A stretch of 64,000 bases of DNA from Abelmoschus esculentus (lineage: Eukaryota > Streptophyta > Magnoliopsida > Malvales > Malvaceae): positions 13,060,999-13,124,998 of the forward strand of contig JAUCBN010000046.1 in assembly GCA_035048815.1 (NCBI GenBank), written 5' to 3'. Shown here piece after piece: positions 39,601 through 49,954 of the stretch; the first letter of the stretch is position 1; the number at the start of each line of letters is the position of its first letter. The notes under the pieces were generated by a model. The model worked only from the letters and a program-made list of their open reading frames with translations. It had not been told where the DNA came from and did not search any database. A program made the position numbers and the translations under genes.

Positions 39601-42600
39601 ATGTTTGAGATAGTTGATGCATCAGTTGGAATATCAGGACTGAAAATTGAAGCAATTCCTGAATGAAATTTCTGATGCGAAAGATGTAAGTATAGCTAGG
39701 TTTTCTCATAATTTCCTAGCTGAAATCTGCCATGATTGGACAATGGTCACAGGAATCTACACTCCCCCTTAAACTGGTATCTATTTTTGAAACATGAATT
39801 AAAGTAGTCGATCTTTTAACTCCTTATCGTTGTGGAGGAAAAATTGGACTATTTTGGGGGTTGGGGGAGTTGGGGTAGGTAAAACAATACTTATTATGGA
39901 ATTGATTAACAACATTGCGAAAGCTCATGGGGATATCCGTATTTGGCAGAGTGGGTGAACGGACTCGTGAAGGAAATGACCTTTACATGGAAATGAAAGA
40001 ATCTGGAGTAATTAATGAACAAAATCTTGCGGAATCAAAAGTGGCTTTAGTCTACGGTCAGATGAATGAACCGCCAGGAGCTCGTATGAGAGTTGGGTTG
40101 ATTGCCCTAACTATGGTAGAATATTTTCAAGATGTTAATGAACAAGACGTACTTCTATTTATAAACAATATCTTCCGCTTTGTCCAAACGGAATCCAAAG
40201 TATTTGCCTTAATGGATAGAATGCCTTCCGCTGTGGGTTATAGATGCACATACCAAAGTCCCAACTTGAATATTTGGTGTAGAATGCCTTCAAAAATATT
40301 ATCTAGTTTTTCTTTAGGGCTAAACTAGAACCTCTTCTCCCATCTTTTACAATGCATGGCTAAGATAAAACCATATAGTTTTTTCAAGGTTAAACTATAA
40401 TCTTTCACCTATGAAGCATAGGGACGGCAAAAGAACCCCGTTTCAAGTACCCAATACGTCCCCTGCACGGGAACGGCATGGGGACGTGCCACGCTGGTAG
40501 GGTACGGCTGAAAGAGCTCGATGACGTTCGGTGCTTACTTGGAGACGTTTCGAGGACGACATGCGACTATCTCATGAGTCCCCAGGGAAAATTTTGGTTC
40601 TAGATCAAAGCCTTGAGGTTGAAGATGAGTCGGTTCTTATCCTCTGAATTAAAACAGAACCAAGGAATGAAAAGAAAGGGTTTAGTAGAATGTCTGGACT
40701 ACTCACTTGTAAAACAATGGAGCTGGGATAAAACTCCAACTCCAAGTCGAGCCCCTCCAAGATTTTCATGCTCTAATATATTATTTGCAGAAGAAAACAA
40801 ATCATTGGAATCAAATTGAAATCTCGAAAATTGCTTAGAAAAAAAGAGATTGAAAATTTGAAACAGTGGAAAAGGAAGAAGAGCAGAGAAAATAAGAACA
40901 AATGAAGAAGGAAAATGAGGGAAACAGTCGGCAATAAATTTAGAAAGAAAAGATCAAAGATTTTTCTTAGTAATGAAAAACCCTATAACTTTAAAATCGT
41001 CGGCACTAAATTTATAAAGTTTAAAGCTTTTTTTAGTAATGAAAGAAAAATAGTTTTAATTTAATAAAAAATAGTTTTAATTAGAGAGGTAAAAGCCCAT
41101 AAATATGTGCTATTTACTATTTCATTTTTTATTAAAAATTAAAAAAAATATATACTCTCAGACAAAACCTAATATATTACCGATTCTATTTTTGAAGTTA
41201 AACAAAATCATTTTATTTTTTTAATCAACGATTAGAGAAAAAAAGGTAAAACCAATTTAAGAGACTGACGATGACGACAGGATATTTATGTTTATAGGCA
41301 CTCTACTTAAGATATGTGATTTAAAGTTTATTCGGTGATTAGATTTAGATGTGGCTCGATGTGTTAAAAAAATTACAATCTACTGAATTTATATTTTGAA
41401 AATGTTTTATGGTCTCTGCTTCAAATTTTATCATAAAAAAAAAATTACTTGCTTCAAATTTTCTTTCACTTAATGGATTTTTATTTTTATGGCATTTATG
41501 GATGTTGTAGGATTTATATTCTGTTATTTTTAGTATGAAAAAAGATGATTGAATTATGAATTTGATATTTTAATAATGTGATTTACTTGCATATTTTATT
41601 TTTGAACTTTCTATGAAGATGTACTTTATTTATGAATTTTTATATATATTTATAATTTTAAATTTTTTATATGCCATCCTCGTACCCTATAATTTTAGAA
41701 ATTGTTGTTTCCCGTCCCTGTTCCCGTATCTGTCCCCGTATCCGTATTGGTGCAACATAGCCTTTCATTATCTTTTACAATGGATGACTAAGATAGAACC
41801 ATATAGTTTTTTAAGGCTAAATTATAACATTTCTCTATCTTTTACTGGCTAATATAGAACCATTAAAAAGAACACTACCAAGCATCTTGTTGGGATTTTT
41901 TTAGACTTTCCTAGCTCTGATACTATGTAAAAAACATAGGTGTTGACAGAGAAAGGAATTCTTTGTTTTTATTACTTCATTTCAGTAGAACATAGTACAT
42001 ATTTATGTACAAACAATATCTTTATCTTAAGAAACTTAAGTTTAAGAAATAAGTTAACCCTAGAAAATATAATCCCTTAAAATAATGGATTGTAATAATA
42101 ATAAAAGATATTTACAAAATCTTTTAATTGAATGGATGGAAACAATCCATATCTTTCTATAATTCCTACAACAAGTATGGTCCTTATACGGTTATGCTCA
42201 TTTTTTTTCTAAGTTTTATTTTTATTTGGAAGAACACACCCCATACCCTTGGCAACATACATGTCAGTTACAAGTATCTGATATGAGTATTTTAGGAAAT
42301 GAACCGTTCAGTAAACATATCTGGGATTTGGTACAAGGAAAAGGAAGAAATCGAATAAGTCTAACCTGAATTTGTTGAAGTAACAATGACTTCCATTTTG
42401 AAGCACAGTTGAAAAGTCATGGTTTTTATTCTATGAAATTTTGTTTTTGATGGGAGTCGATGAAAATAACAGTTGCCTGAGACTGTGCACATCAGAATAT
42501 AGCATGATGACTATGTTCTCCTTTTTGATGATTCAGGTATTGTTCCTACTACAACCATCCAAACAGATATATACTGGAAAGAGATGGATGGAGATTCAGA

Positions 42601-44561
42601 ATGGGTAAGGCTGTTAATAATGCTGCTAACGCTTTTGACTTACTCTTTAGTTGAATGGTTACTGAAAAATTGATATGATATTTGTTGCAGGCTAGAGTGA
42701 ATGACCTGTATGACAGTATTGAGGAAGGGTATGAGAGCTCAAGGGATGAAGTATCTTCTGTTTCCTCCTTTAATCCTTCAAAGGAACTTCTTTATAAAAC
42801 CTTGAGTTCCTTATCGTTGCAATCGTCAGCAGCCAGATCTTCAAACAGAGATAGTCCATATCATGATGGGGACCGTTTGAGTTTATCTCCAAATTTAGGG
42901 CTTCCACGATTATCGATTGCAGAGGTCTTGCATGATTCCAGTGTTGGTAATTTCGTTATACTTGATTACATGGGGTCACTATGTGCTCTGAATTTGTTTC
43001 CCTCCTTTTTGTCATTATACTTGCATGCTTTTGTTTCTGTTTGATTGTTGTGGTAACTTCTAAGTTTTTCAGCTGACCTGCAGAAGTAATGTTAATCATT
43101 TAATCAAAAATATATTTTCTGGTACTTAGAATGCCTTTTGAAGTAGATTTTTCATATCATCAGCGATATCTCCAAGACAGCAGCGGACTTCCGCAAGATC
43201 ACTAGCTGCAAATGATGTAACAGGAGCATATTCTGCATTCAACCCAGGAACCACTGAACCGTTAGCATGTAAAGCACCAGACTTTCTTCCCCCATTTTAG
43301 TGTTCTGTTTGTTCTAAGGAAACATGAATGTAGCCTTGGGCTGTCTCACATGTGGATCCTGTTAAACTTATTTGTTACCAATATTTTCTGCAGCAGAAGG
43401 CTTTATTCGAGGAAGATCTTATAATATCAGGATGGACGACCAAGTTTTGCTGAGATTTTCTCCCAAGAACTCTGAGTCCACTTATTACTTTAGTGATATG
43501 GTAGAATCACTTTTTGGCTGTAACTTCCGTCTCCTTGCATGAATTTGCATACATTGTTTCTCCTGTTCTTATAATTATCTGTTCGAATAACAGATAGGCG
43601 GGACTCTTACCTTCTTTCATGAAGGAGCTAGAAGATGTCTTGAGGTAAAGCAGATAATGACCAAAAAAAGTGAAGAAATCGTGATCTATTGAATGATGAA
43701 TGATGAATCTTGTAATTTACTGGAATAATTTCGATTTTATAGGTTTCAGTCACGCTGGAAACTTCTGAGACGATAAGTCGGAGTTTTGTTCATCCTTCTA
43801 GAAGGAATTCCCCAACAATTACCAAGGTGAGCCTTTCAAAAATTTAATTCTATAGTTAGTTACATTGGCAGACTCATGAATTAGAATCTTAATTTTCATA
43901 GACTCAATTACATGCTTTATCTTTTTTGACATTCATGAAACCTTTGATAAATTGTTTTTCTCACACTTCCATGAAACCTTTGATAATTATGTTTCTTATA
44001 TTCTTTTCGTCGTTATTCTGTTTCAATGAACATTGCTTTTGTCCCGATACGAGCATTACACAGAATTCACTATTTGTGAACCTCTGACTGATAAAGACCT
44101 AATCCTTTTACTGCAGGCATGTCTAGACAGGTATATAATATTATGGATTATTGTTCTTGTAGGTCCAGAGTGATCACCACGAGGTTGTTGCTGATTTAGT
44201 ACAGACAGGTTTTCTTTTTTCTATTCCCATGGATGGTCCCATGTCGTTTTCCACTTCGTGTGTCTCGGTGCAGTGGGTTCTAAGATTTGAATTCTTCACT
44301 ACTCCAAAGAATGTAGACTGGACAAGGTATATGACCATGTGGTACTCCAATAGGGTTCTAGCTTATTAAAAGAGTTTATTACTATTGACTGTTCTTAAAT
44401 ATGATTTCAGATATGAGCATCCTCTTTTAATAGAAGGTAGAGAGAAATGTGAATGGGTTCTTCCTATAACAGTGCACGCACCTCTGTCCGGAACTTCAGC
44501 CGGCATCCGTTCACGGAGTGGAAAACCTTTCTCCTTAGAACCCATATGGAACCATAGTTGA
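36605..44561 (+). CDS. RGP1: RGP1 homologue, subunit of the Ric1-Rgp1 Rab6/Ypt6 exchange factor
   Basis: Exons 36605-36908, 37355-37432, 37952-38106, 38515-38590, 42537-42604, 42691-42946, 43164-43268, 43394-43500, 43594-43644, 43743-43826, 44163-44326, 44411-44561 encode 532 residues, all in frame and GT-AG. The protein matches my knowledge of the plant Rgp1 family: FSFFGGG near the start, TDRDVYRPGDSVYVT in an arrestin-like N-terminal fold, a Ser-rich low-complexity middle (exon 6 and 7) and the conserved C-terminal half with EGFIRGRSYNIR, YYFSDMIGGTLTFFH and SVTLETSETI. In yeast and mammals Rgp1 pairs with Ric1 to activate Ypt6/RAB6 at the Golgi; the plant role is inferred. Intron 4 (38591-42536) is large because a copia element sits in it in reverse orientation. 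Confidence 0.93.
39822..40241 (+). pseudogene. atpB: Plastid atpB fragment (NUPT) inside the copia element
   Basis: About 420 bp matching the middle of the chloroplast ATP synthase beta subunit: EGNDLYMEMKESGVI, ALVYGQMNEPPGARMRVG and DVNEQDVLLFI are all present. It is not functional. The nucleotide-binding loop is broken by frame changes and a stop near 39870. A 2-base loss near 39930 puts the rest in a 137-codon frame that runs past the homology. Several changed residues (E to K, R to Q, A to V) fit C-to-T decay at methylated sites, a judgement made from memory of the intact gene. The coding direction is opposite to the host element. Confidence 0.9.
40428..41760. mobile_element. Nested DNA-element relic inside the copia element
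   Basis: The left GGGACGGCAAAAGAACCCCG and the right CCCGTATCCGTATTGG regions are rich in inverted GGGAACGG/CCGTCCC motifs. Segments just outside repeat each other (CATCTTTTACAATGCATGGC near 40342 and TATCTTTTACAATGGATGAC near 41769). It contains a 68-codon ORF (40613-40819) with no recognised relatives, possibly captured coding sequence. Limits are approximate. Confidence 0.45.
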
Positions 44562-44827
44562 AGGTAACTTGTTTCAACTCTGTTAGTGGCTGCTGCATTT
44601 CTGTAGTATCAATATCTTTTCTCGGATCTCTGAAATAGAAACTGAACCTTTACTTAATGAAGTTTTGAACTGAGCCTCAAAATTTTATTCTTTCTGTTTT
44701 GAACACTCCAAAATTGCATTATTTTGGAGTGACTGGTGTATTTGATTTGATTACAGTGGAACAAGATGACTGAATTGAATATATGATTAGCATAAATGAA
44801 CATTGATTTGATTAATCATTGCCGTCC

Positions 44828-44905
44828 TCATATCCCAGGGCCGAAGTCCTTGAACTTCCTGTGCCGCTGTTTAAGACAGCCGGCCGGCGAGGATATCAGT
44901 AACTG
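44828..44905. other. GC-rich, exon-like block between RGP1 and the eL42 pseudogene
   Basis: The sequence differs from the AT-rich surroundings (CAGCCGGCCGGCGAGG). On the plus strand, an acceptor-like ATATCCCAG at 44830-44838 could make it a second 3' UTR exon of RGP1 after the donor AAGGTAACTT at 44562. On the minus strand, CTTAAACAG before 44866 could start a short terminal exon (44828-44866) for the eL42 copy, but its translation does not match the eL42 C-terminus. Both readings are inference. Confidence 0.4.
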
Positions 44906-45011
44906 CAATATGATATACCATTCAAGGATGTGAATAAATACGAACCCACAAAATATTAGCCCATCAGTACAGAAAAGTTAAAAAACAACATGGCATTTTC
45001 TGTGCACTGAC

Positions 45012-45860
45012 CTTGATTGGATGCTGTGAAACATGCTTGCAACCCTGGCATTGCAGACTCAGCACAATCTTCTTAGTGCTTTTTGCCTATTCAAAGAATA
45101 CACAATTATATATATAACACACAAAGATTTCATGTACCAAAACATAACAACAAGTAGAAATCATCTATCCCTTTAGGCACCCCTATTTATTCCCCATCAT
45201 TAAGAAAGTAGATTTAGGGTCTAAGATTAGTGTTTCAAGAATTATGAATAGGGTTTAAGGTTTAGTATTAGAATTTAAGGTTATGACTTAAAATTCAATG
45301 TTGCGGCACAAAAGGGACATAAAACCGGGACAGAGGATTCATGTTCCATAAGAACCATGTTACTTTCTTTTCCTTACAATACCCATTTCCACACCTTAAT
45401 GTATCACATATTCAAACATATATCTAGGTATGATAATTCAAATATATGGATATAATTAAAAGATGGGGTTGAGACAATTGTCTAAATGATAAAAAAAAAA
45501 AAAAAGTCAACTAAAATGGATGTCCATTACAAACTATACATCCATCCAAGGGAAGGAGCAAAATATAAGTGTCACACAAAGTTACCTTCTTGTGAAAAAC
45601 TGGTTTGGTCTGACCACCATAACCGGACTGTTTGCGATCGTAACGAGGTTTCCCTTGGGCAGCCAAACTATCCTTACCCTTCTTATACTGTGTAACCTTG
45701 TGCAAAGTGTGCTTCCTTGCACTCCTTGCTCTTGCAGTCTTAGGTATGTTCACCTGAAAAAAAACCAACAAAATTAAAGTCGAAACAAAAGTATTAAGTT
45801 CAGCACTCGTTACATCATAAGAAAACCTAGATCGCACCTCAATCGCAACAACAACAAACA
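45012..45860 (-). pseudogene. Ribosomal protein eL42 (L36a/L44) pseudogene with introns
   Basis: Exon-like blocks 45586-45753 and 45012-45086 encode most of eL42: SLAAQGKPRYDRKQSGYGG, then TKKIVLSLQCQGCKHVSQHP. The parental introns remain, so it is a duplicated, not a retroposed, copy. Defects: after NIPKT about 13 bases are missing and one A is added downstream, so the frame is lost and regained and the first zinc-binding Cys pair (CKSKEC in normal eL42) is replaced by ARARSA. The ATG that normally precedes the first intron appears to read GAG at about 45838-45840. The usual C-terminal exon (RCKHFEIGG...) is absent. It lies tail-to-tail with RGP1. A functional shortened protein is unlikely but not excluded. 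Confidence 0.85.
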
Positions 45861-46054
45861 ATACCGCAAGTGCACCAAATACGAATCCTTTTAATTAAGG
45901 GTAGTGATTCAAAAAACGGTCCGCAACCACTATAACGGCCCTTATCTAATAATAAGGTTGTCGGCCGAAACTGTTAATAACATAAATAATGGTAGGATTC
46001 AAAATCATACACCACTTTTACTCGTTTTTTGTTTTGGTGTTTTACCTTTTTTTA

Positions 46055-46222
46055 TTCAAAGTTATACAGTGATTACAGTAGTATTTGTTCTAATATATAC
46101 TCTCAATTAGAAGACATTAATTTTAATCATCATACTGACATTACTGATACTCGAACTCATAACCTCTAAGAATAACAACCACCACTTTAACCACTAAAAC
46201 TAGATGACTCGTGTGGTTGCCT
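46055..46222 (-). mobile_element. tRNA-derived SINE, copy 7
   Basis: Minus-strand copy: GATACTCGAACTCATAACCT in the B-box place, AGTGATTACAGTAGTATTTG at the tail side and GACTAGATGACTCGTG at the head. Target duplication not clear. Confidence 0.75.
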
Positions 46223-46635
46223 ATTTTTTGATAAATGGTATCTACCGTTATATTTTATTTTTATTTTAGTATATTGTCATTAAAATCAACAATATATTGA
46301 TTAAGAGAGAAAAACACACATAACAAGCTATCACATTATTTTTTTTCTTTTAAATAACATGTCATATCGATTAAAAGTATAAAAACATACGTAACATGTT
46401 AACTAAAAAAAATAAAAGATAAAATAACGTATTAACTTATCGGTCTGTTTTATGATTTTTTTTGTCTCTCAAAATTCTTGATGCCCCAAGGTCACAGTCG
46501 AATCCGCCATTTACATTCATATAAGTACTGCAAACTCAAATAATGAGTATTTAGGTCGGCATTTTCCAGATTCTTTAACAGAAATTTTCTATATTAATCA
46601 ACAAACAAGACATAAAACAGAAAAAGAAAAAGCCT

Positions 46636-46707
46636 TCCGTTGCCGGGACTTGAACCCGGGTCTCTCGGGTGAGAGCCAAGTATCCTAACCAACTAGACTA
46701 CAACGGA
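46636..46707 (-). tRNA. tRNA-Glu (CUC anticodon), intact
   Basis: 72 nt without CCA. The acceptor stem TCCGTTG pairs with CAACGGA, the D arm is TAGTCTAGTTGGTTAGGATA (also the A box), the anticodon loop CTCTCAC gives CUC, and the T arm CCGGG-TTCAAGT-CCCGG has a normal 7-nt loop. The anticodon stem has one T-G wobble (CTTGG against CCGAG). A run of T follows on the minus strand (CTTTTTCTTTTT), a pol III terminator. Confidence 0.95.
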
Positions 46708-46914
46708 TTGTTGTTATTACCTTTTAATTAATAAATTTAAACTATATTTATACTTACCCAGTTTAACAACTAACTTGCCACTTTTTTTCAGTTGAAGTTT
46801 TAACTATATAGCATACCAATTTAACAACGCCTTTTAATTAACAAATTTAAACTATATTTTTTTAAGTTGAAATTTTAATTCCATACCCAAATAATATAGT
46901 TCTAAGAGTAGGTC

Positions 46915-47390
46915 TAGGGTGAAATTCAAAAATATATTATCCGATCAATTCAATTCGATTATTCATGGATATATATCTGATTTTTATTTTTGGACCATAT
47001 ATCCGATCTGATTTCAATTTTTCTAGATTGGATATAGATCATAATATTTCAAGTTTCGGATTATCCAAAAACCTGAAAATTCAAAAATTTAATTTTTTAT
47101 CGATATTAATCTTGTTATATTCAAAATTTTAAAAAATTGAAACTTTTATAGATGTGAATCTTTTGTATTTAATAATTTATTTTTTATTATATTCGAAATT
47201 TCAAAATTTTCATAAATACAACCTTCAAATTCGAAAAATTAATTTAATCAAATTATATTTTTGGATAATCGGATATCCGACTATCCGATATCCGAATATG
47301 CGGATATTCGCTTTTTTCGGATCGGATAGGGATCACTATAACATTAATCCGAAAACCCGAATATCTGAAAAAATTAGATAAGACGATCTT
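46915..47390. mobile_element. hAT-like element, same family as 56532
   Basis: The left start TAGGGTGAAATTCAAAAATA and interior ATTAATTTAATCAAATTATA match the 56532 element. Both subterminal parts repeat ATATCCGAT. The right end is worn. The ORF at 47154-47381 is repeat sequence, not a gene. Confidence 0.65.
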
Positions 47391-48090
47391 ACATAAATTT
47401 TTATTTAATTGATAAGATTTTGTATACATAATTTTTTATTCAAATGGTAAGAATTTAGGTTATTTTATCTGTCTCACTAATTGTGTCATATTTTTTAGTC
47501 TTTTTTCTAAATTTTGATTATAATTTATTTAAATATTATAATTAAATAAAATTAATAAAATATATATTTATAAACTATTTGAGTATAATTTTTGTAAAAA
47601 AAATACAATGCTAAGTATTATTTTATAAATAAATAAATAAAGTGGGATTTCGATTTAATAGTTTACCCTATATATTAGTGTATAATTGAAAGTTTTCAGT
47701 TAACATTCTCTCGTCTCCACTAAATTATGGATTCATAGTCATTAAGAGCAAAATCTAACTTTTTTCTAAATTAATATTATCATTATCTTAAAAAACATTT
47801 TTTTTTATTTTTAAAAATTCGTGATTAATTCAAATTGACCTACATCGTACACTTAAAAAATTATTTTGTTGGATCATTAAAAAATAATTCATTGATTTGA
47901 TTTATTTTAATGAAAATTATTTAATTGTTATTAATAAAGTAAAAAGTCACAATTTCAATATGTTTTCTCAATTGATTTTTATATTTTAATTTATATTTTT
48001 CTCATAATTATAATTAAAAAAATAAAAATCTTAATAATTGCAATTAATACCCACCTTTCGAAATCTACTCGATATGGGATTTGGATTATG
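47391..48090. other. AT-rich intergenic DNA
   Basis: No gene or clear repeat. AT-rich up to the promoter of the 48171 gene. Confidence 0.4.
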
Positions 48091-48097
48091 GTTTTTC

Positions 48098-48109
48098 TAT
48101 ATTATAAAA
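48098..48109 (+). promoter_or_regulatory. TATA box of the 48171 gene
   Basis: CTATATTATAAAAGG at the edge of the AT-rich DNA, about 65 bp before the first ATG. Confidence 0.5.
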
Positions 48110-48170
48110 GGCCTACAGTTACCTAACCATAAACCAACCAATCTCTTGATTTCAATGCCTTTAAATCCTC

Positions 48171-48539
48171 ATGCAAGTCTCTAATCTCCTTGCATCAACT
48201 CTTCAGACTTTTCCGGCTCGTTCGATATCGAAAACAATGTCGATTTTTTGCTCGTTAAGCACTGCGATAACTCCCGATTACTTCGGGGACGAAGTCGGGT
48301 TGCCTCTACCACGATACTCGACGTCTATAGAAAATAAGGTGGCAATAAGGGTCACACCGGTTGAAGCCTCGGATCGGTCGGGTGGTACAGCAGTTTTTGG
48401 CTCGAAACGAACAACCCTCGAGCAACTAAAGGACGGCATTGTCGACTGCATGATGTTCCGAGGCGGAGAAGTGGTGTCGACACCGAGCTTCGATGGATTG
48501 CTCCCCTTTGAAACTCTTGCTATTCGTAATTCAAAATAG
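48171..48539 (+). CDS. Small intronless gene of unknown function
   Basis: 122 residues from ATG 48171. The composition (GC, codon use) is gene-like in AT-rich surroundings, and a TATA box lies at the expected distance. The N-terminus (SNLLASTLQTFPARSISKT) is rich in Ser/Thr with few acidic residues, so a plastid or mitochondrial signal is possible. The body has DYFGDEVGLPLPRYS, a Lys/Arg and Asp/Glu mixed centre and LKDGIVDCMMFRGGEVVS. An out-of-frame upstream ORF of nine codons (48155-48184) overlaps this ATG, so translation may instead begin at the second ATG, 48237 (MSIFCSLS, 100 residues). No named family recognised. Confidence 0.65.
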   Translation: MQVSNLLASTLQTFPARSISKTMSIFCSLSTAITPDYFGDEVGLPLPRYSTSIENKVAIRVTPVEASDRSGGTAVFGSKRTTLEQLKDGIVDCMMFRGGEVVSTPSFDGLLPFETLAIRNSK

Positions 48540-48813
48540 AAATTCCTGTTGTATTAATGTTGATTATAAAAGATGTTGGGGAAGGGTTTTGAGGTTGTTC
48601 TTTTATTTTACTTTTTTTTTTCACAATTGGTTGATATTATCGATACAAGTTGGTTTAAGTAATAAGTAATTTAGTTCTGTTTATGTAAATCTCGGGTTTG
48701 ACAAGTTATGTATAGAGAAAACCTTTTTCGAAAAATTCACCCACTAAAATTAAATGTACGATATAGGTCGATCTAAAAATTTAGAGTAAGATTTAAATGT
48801 AGGCCTCTAGAAT

Positions 48814-49402
48814 TAGGGGTGTTTATAATCGGGTACCCGGGATTTCGGGTATCAAAATGTCGGCCCATAAAAACCGGATACCGGGTACCCGATTTAATTT
48901 TTTATATTTTTTAAAAATTTAATTTTTAAAAAAATATATAAGAAATACTTAAAATTTTATGATATATATTTTGAACATAAAATTATTGATTTGAGATATG
49001 TTTTAGTTGGATATATATGCATATGCTAAAGTTTATCGATAAAAGAATATATTATTCATGATAATAATTTTTATTTATTGACAAATTAATATAAATATTT
49101 ATGAAAAATTTAAAACTTAAAAGTATATAATACAAGTATAAAAAGAAGTTAAGGATTTAAAATTAATTTTAGAGAAAAATATATAATAAAAATATAATTT
49201 AAAATTTAAAAATATATATTTATTAAAATTATCGGGTCGGGTACTCAGTTCTTAAAAAATTTTGGCCCTGACCCGGCCCAACTACCGGAAAAAATACGGG
49301 TTGGGTACCCAATCCGAAAAATTCTGGTATTTTATTATAAATACCTGGTAATTTTTAATCAGGTAGGCGAGTCAACGGGTCGGGTATTTTTGAACACCCC
49401 TA
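48814..49402. mobile_element. hAT-like element with perfect 8 bp duplication
   Basis: TAGGGGTGTT faces AACACCCCTA, a perfect 10 bp terminal inverted repeat. TCTAGAAT flanks it exactly at 48806-48813 and 49403-49410. 589 bp with GGGTACCCG motifs near both ends and an AT-rich core; no transposase. It is the cleanest hAT signature in the window. Confidence 0.93.
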
Positions 49403-49410
49403 TCTAGAAT

Positions 49411-49740
49411 CAAATATTTATAGTTAAAAATTTTGGTTTAGGTTTTAGGATAATATAGTTAGAGATTTAGTTTTTATTCTATAAATCTTATATTTTAACT
49501 CTAAAACTTAAATTCTAATCACAATCACTATTTTTAAAATTCTTACATTTAAAACTCTAAATATAAAACTTTAAATAAAATCTATATACCCTAAAACTAA
49601 GACACTTATGAAAATATTTTATTTCTACCGTTTGTGTATGAAATAACTACCCTTATTTTAAATCAAAGTCGATCTTAAATAATCCCATTTTTTAGTCCTT
49701 TTAATAACCGAGTGACCTATACTGTAATTTACCCTTTATT
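49411..49740. repeat. Degenerate TTTAGGG-like tract before HEMC
   Basis: Imperfect TTTAGG/CCTAAA-type words (GGTTTAGGTTTTAGG, then TCTAAAACTTAAATTC) in both orientations. Similar tracts are at 19465, 45200, 52520 and 62630. Confidence 0.4.
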
Positions 49741-49954
49741 AAAGATTGGTGTCAGAAGAAACATATAAAAAGTGAAAGGAGTAGGATAGCAAAGCGTATG
49801 GGATCATAGCCAGTGTAATCCCAATATCCTATCCGGTCTCCGCTGTAATCCAACTCTGCTCTTCCTTAGCGCTCAAATCACAATCCCTTCTACGCCAATT
49901 CATCCTTTCAATCCCCTATTTCTTCTTCTTCCCTATTGAGTTCTCTAGCTCTCA

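Larger units (their letters stand above)
38963..42170 (-). mobile_element. Non-autonomous Ty1/copia-type LTR element in RGP1 intron 4
   Basis: LTRs at 38963-39214 (252 bp) and 41926-42170 (245 bp) are near-identical, and both sides carry the 5 bp duplication ACAAG (38958-38962, 42171-42175). On the minus strand the 5' LTR is followed by TAGTATCAGAGCTAGG, which fits the initiator-tRNA-Met primer site TGGTATCAGAGC. The 3' LTR is preceded by CCAGCTTGAGGGGGAG, a classic copia polypurine tract. The 2.7 kb between the LTRs has no gag or pol; it holds a plastid atpB fragment and a nested insertion. It is antisense to RGP1. Confidence 0.92.

Noticed and set aside
39915..40328. 137-codon ORF as a working ATP synthase beta gene
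   Set aside because: It is a fragment without the nucleotide-binding loop or the rest of the subunit, is frameshifted upstream, and lies inside a retroelement.
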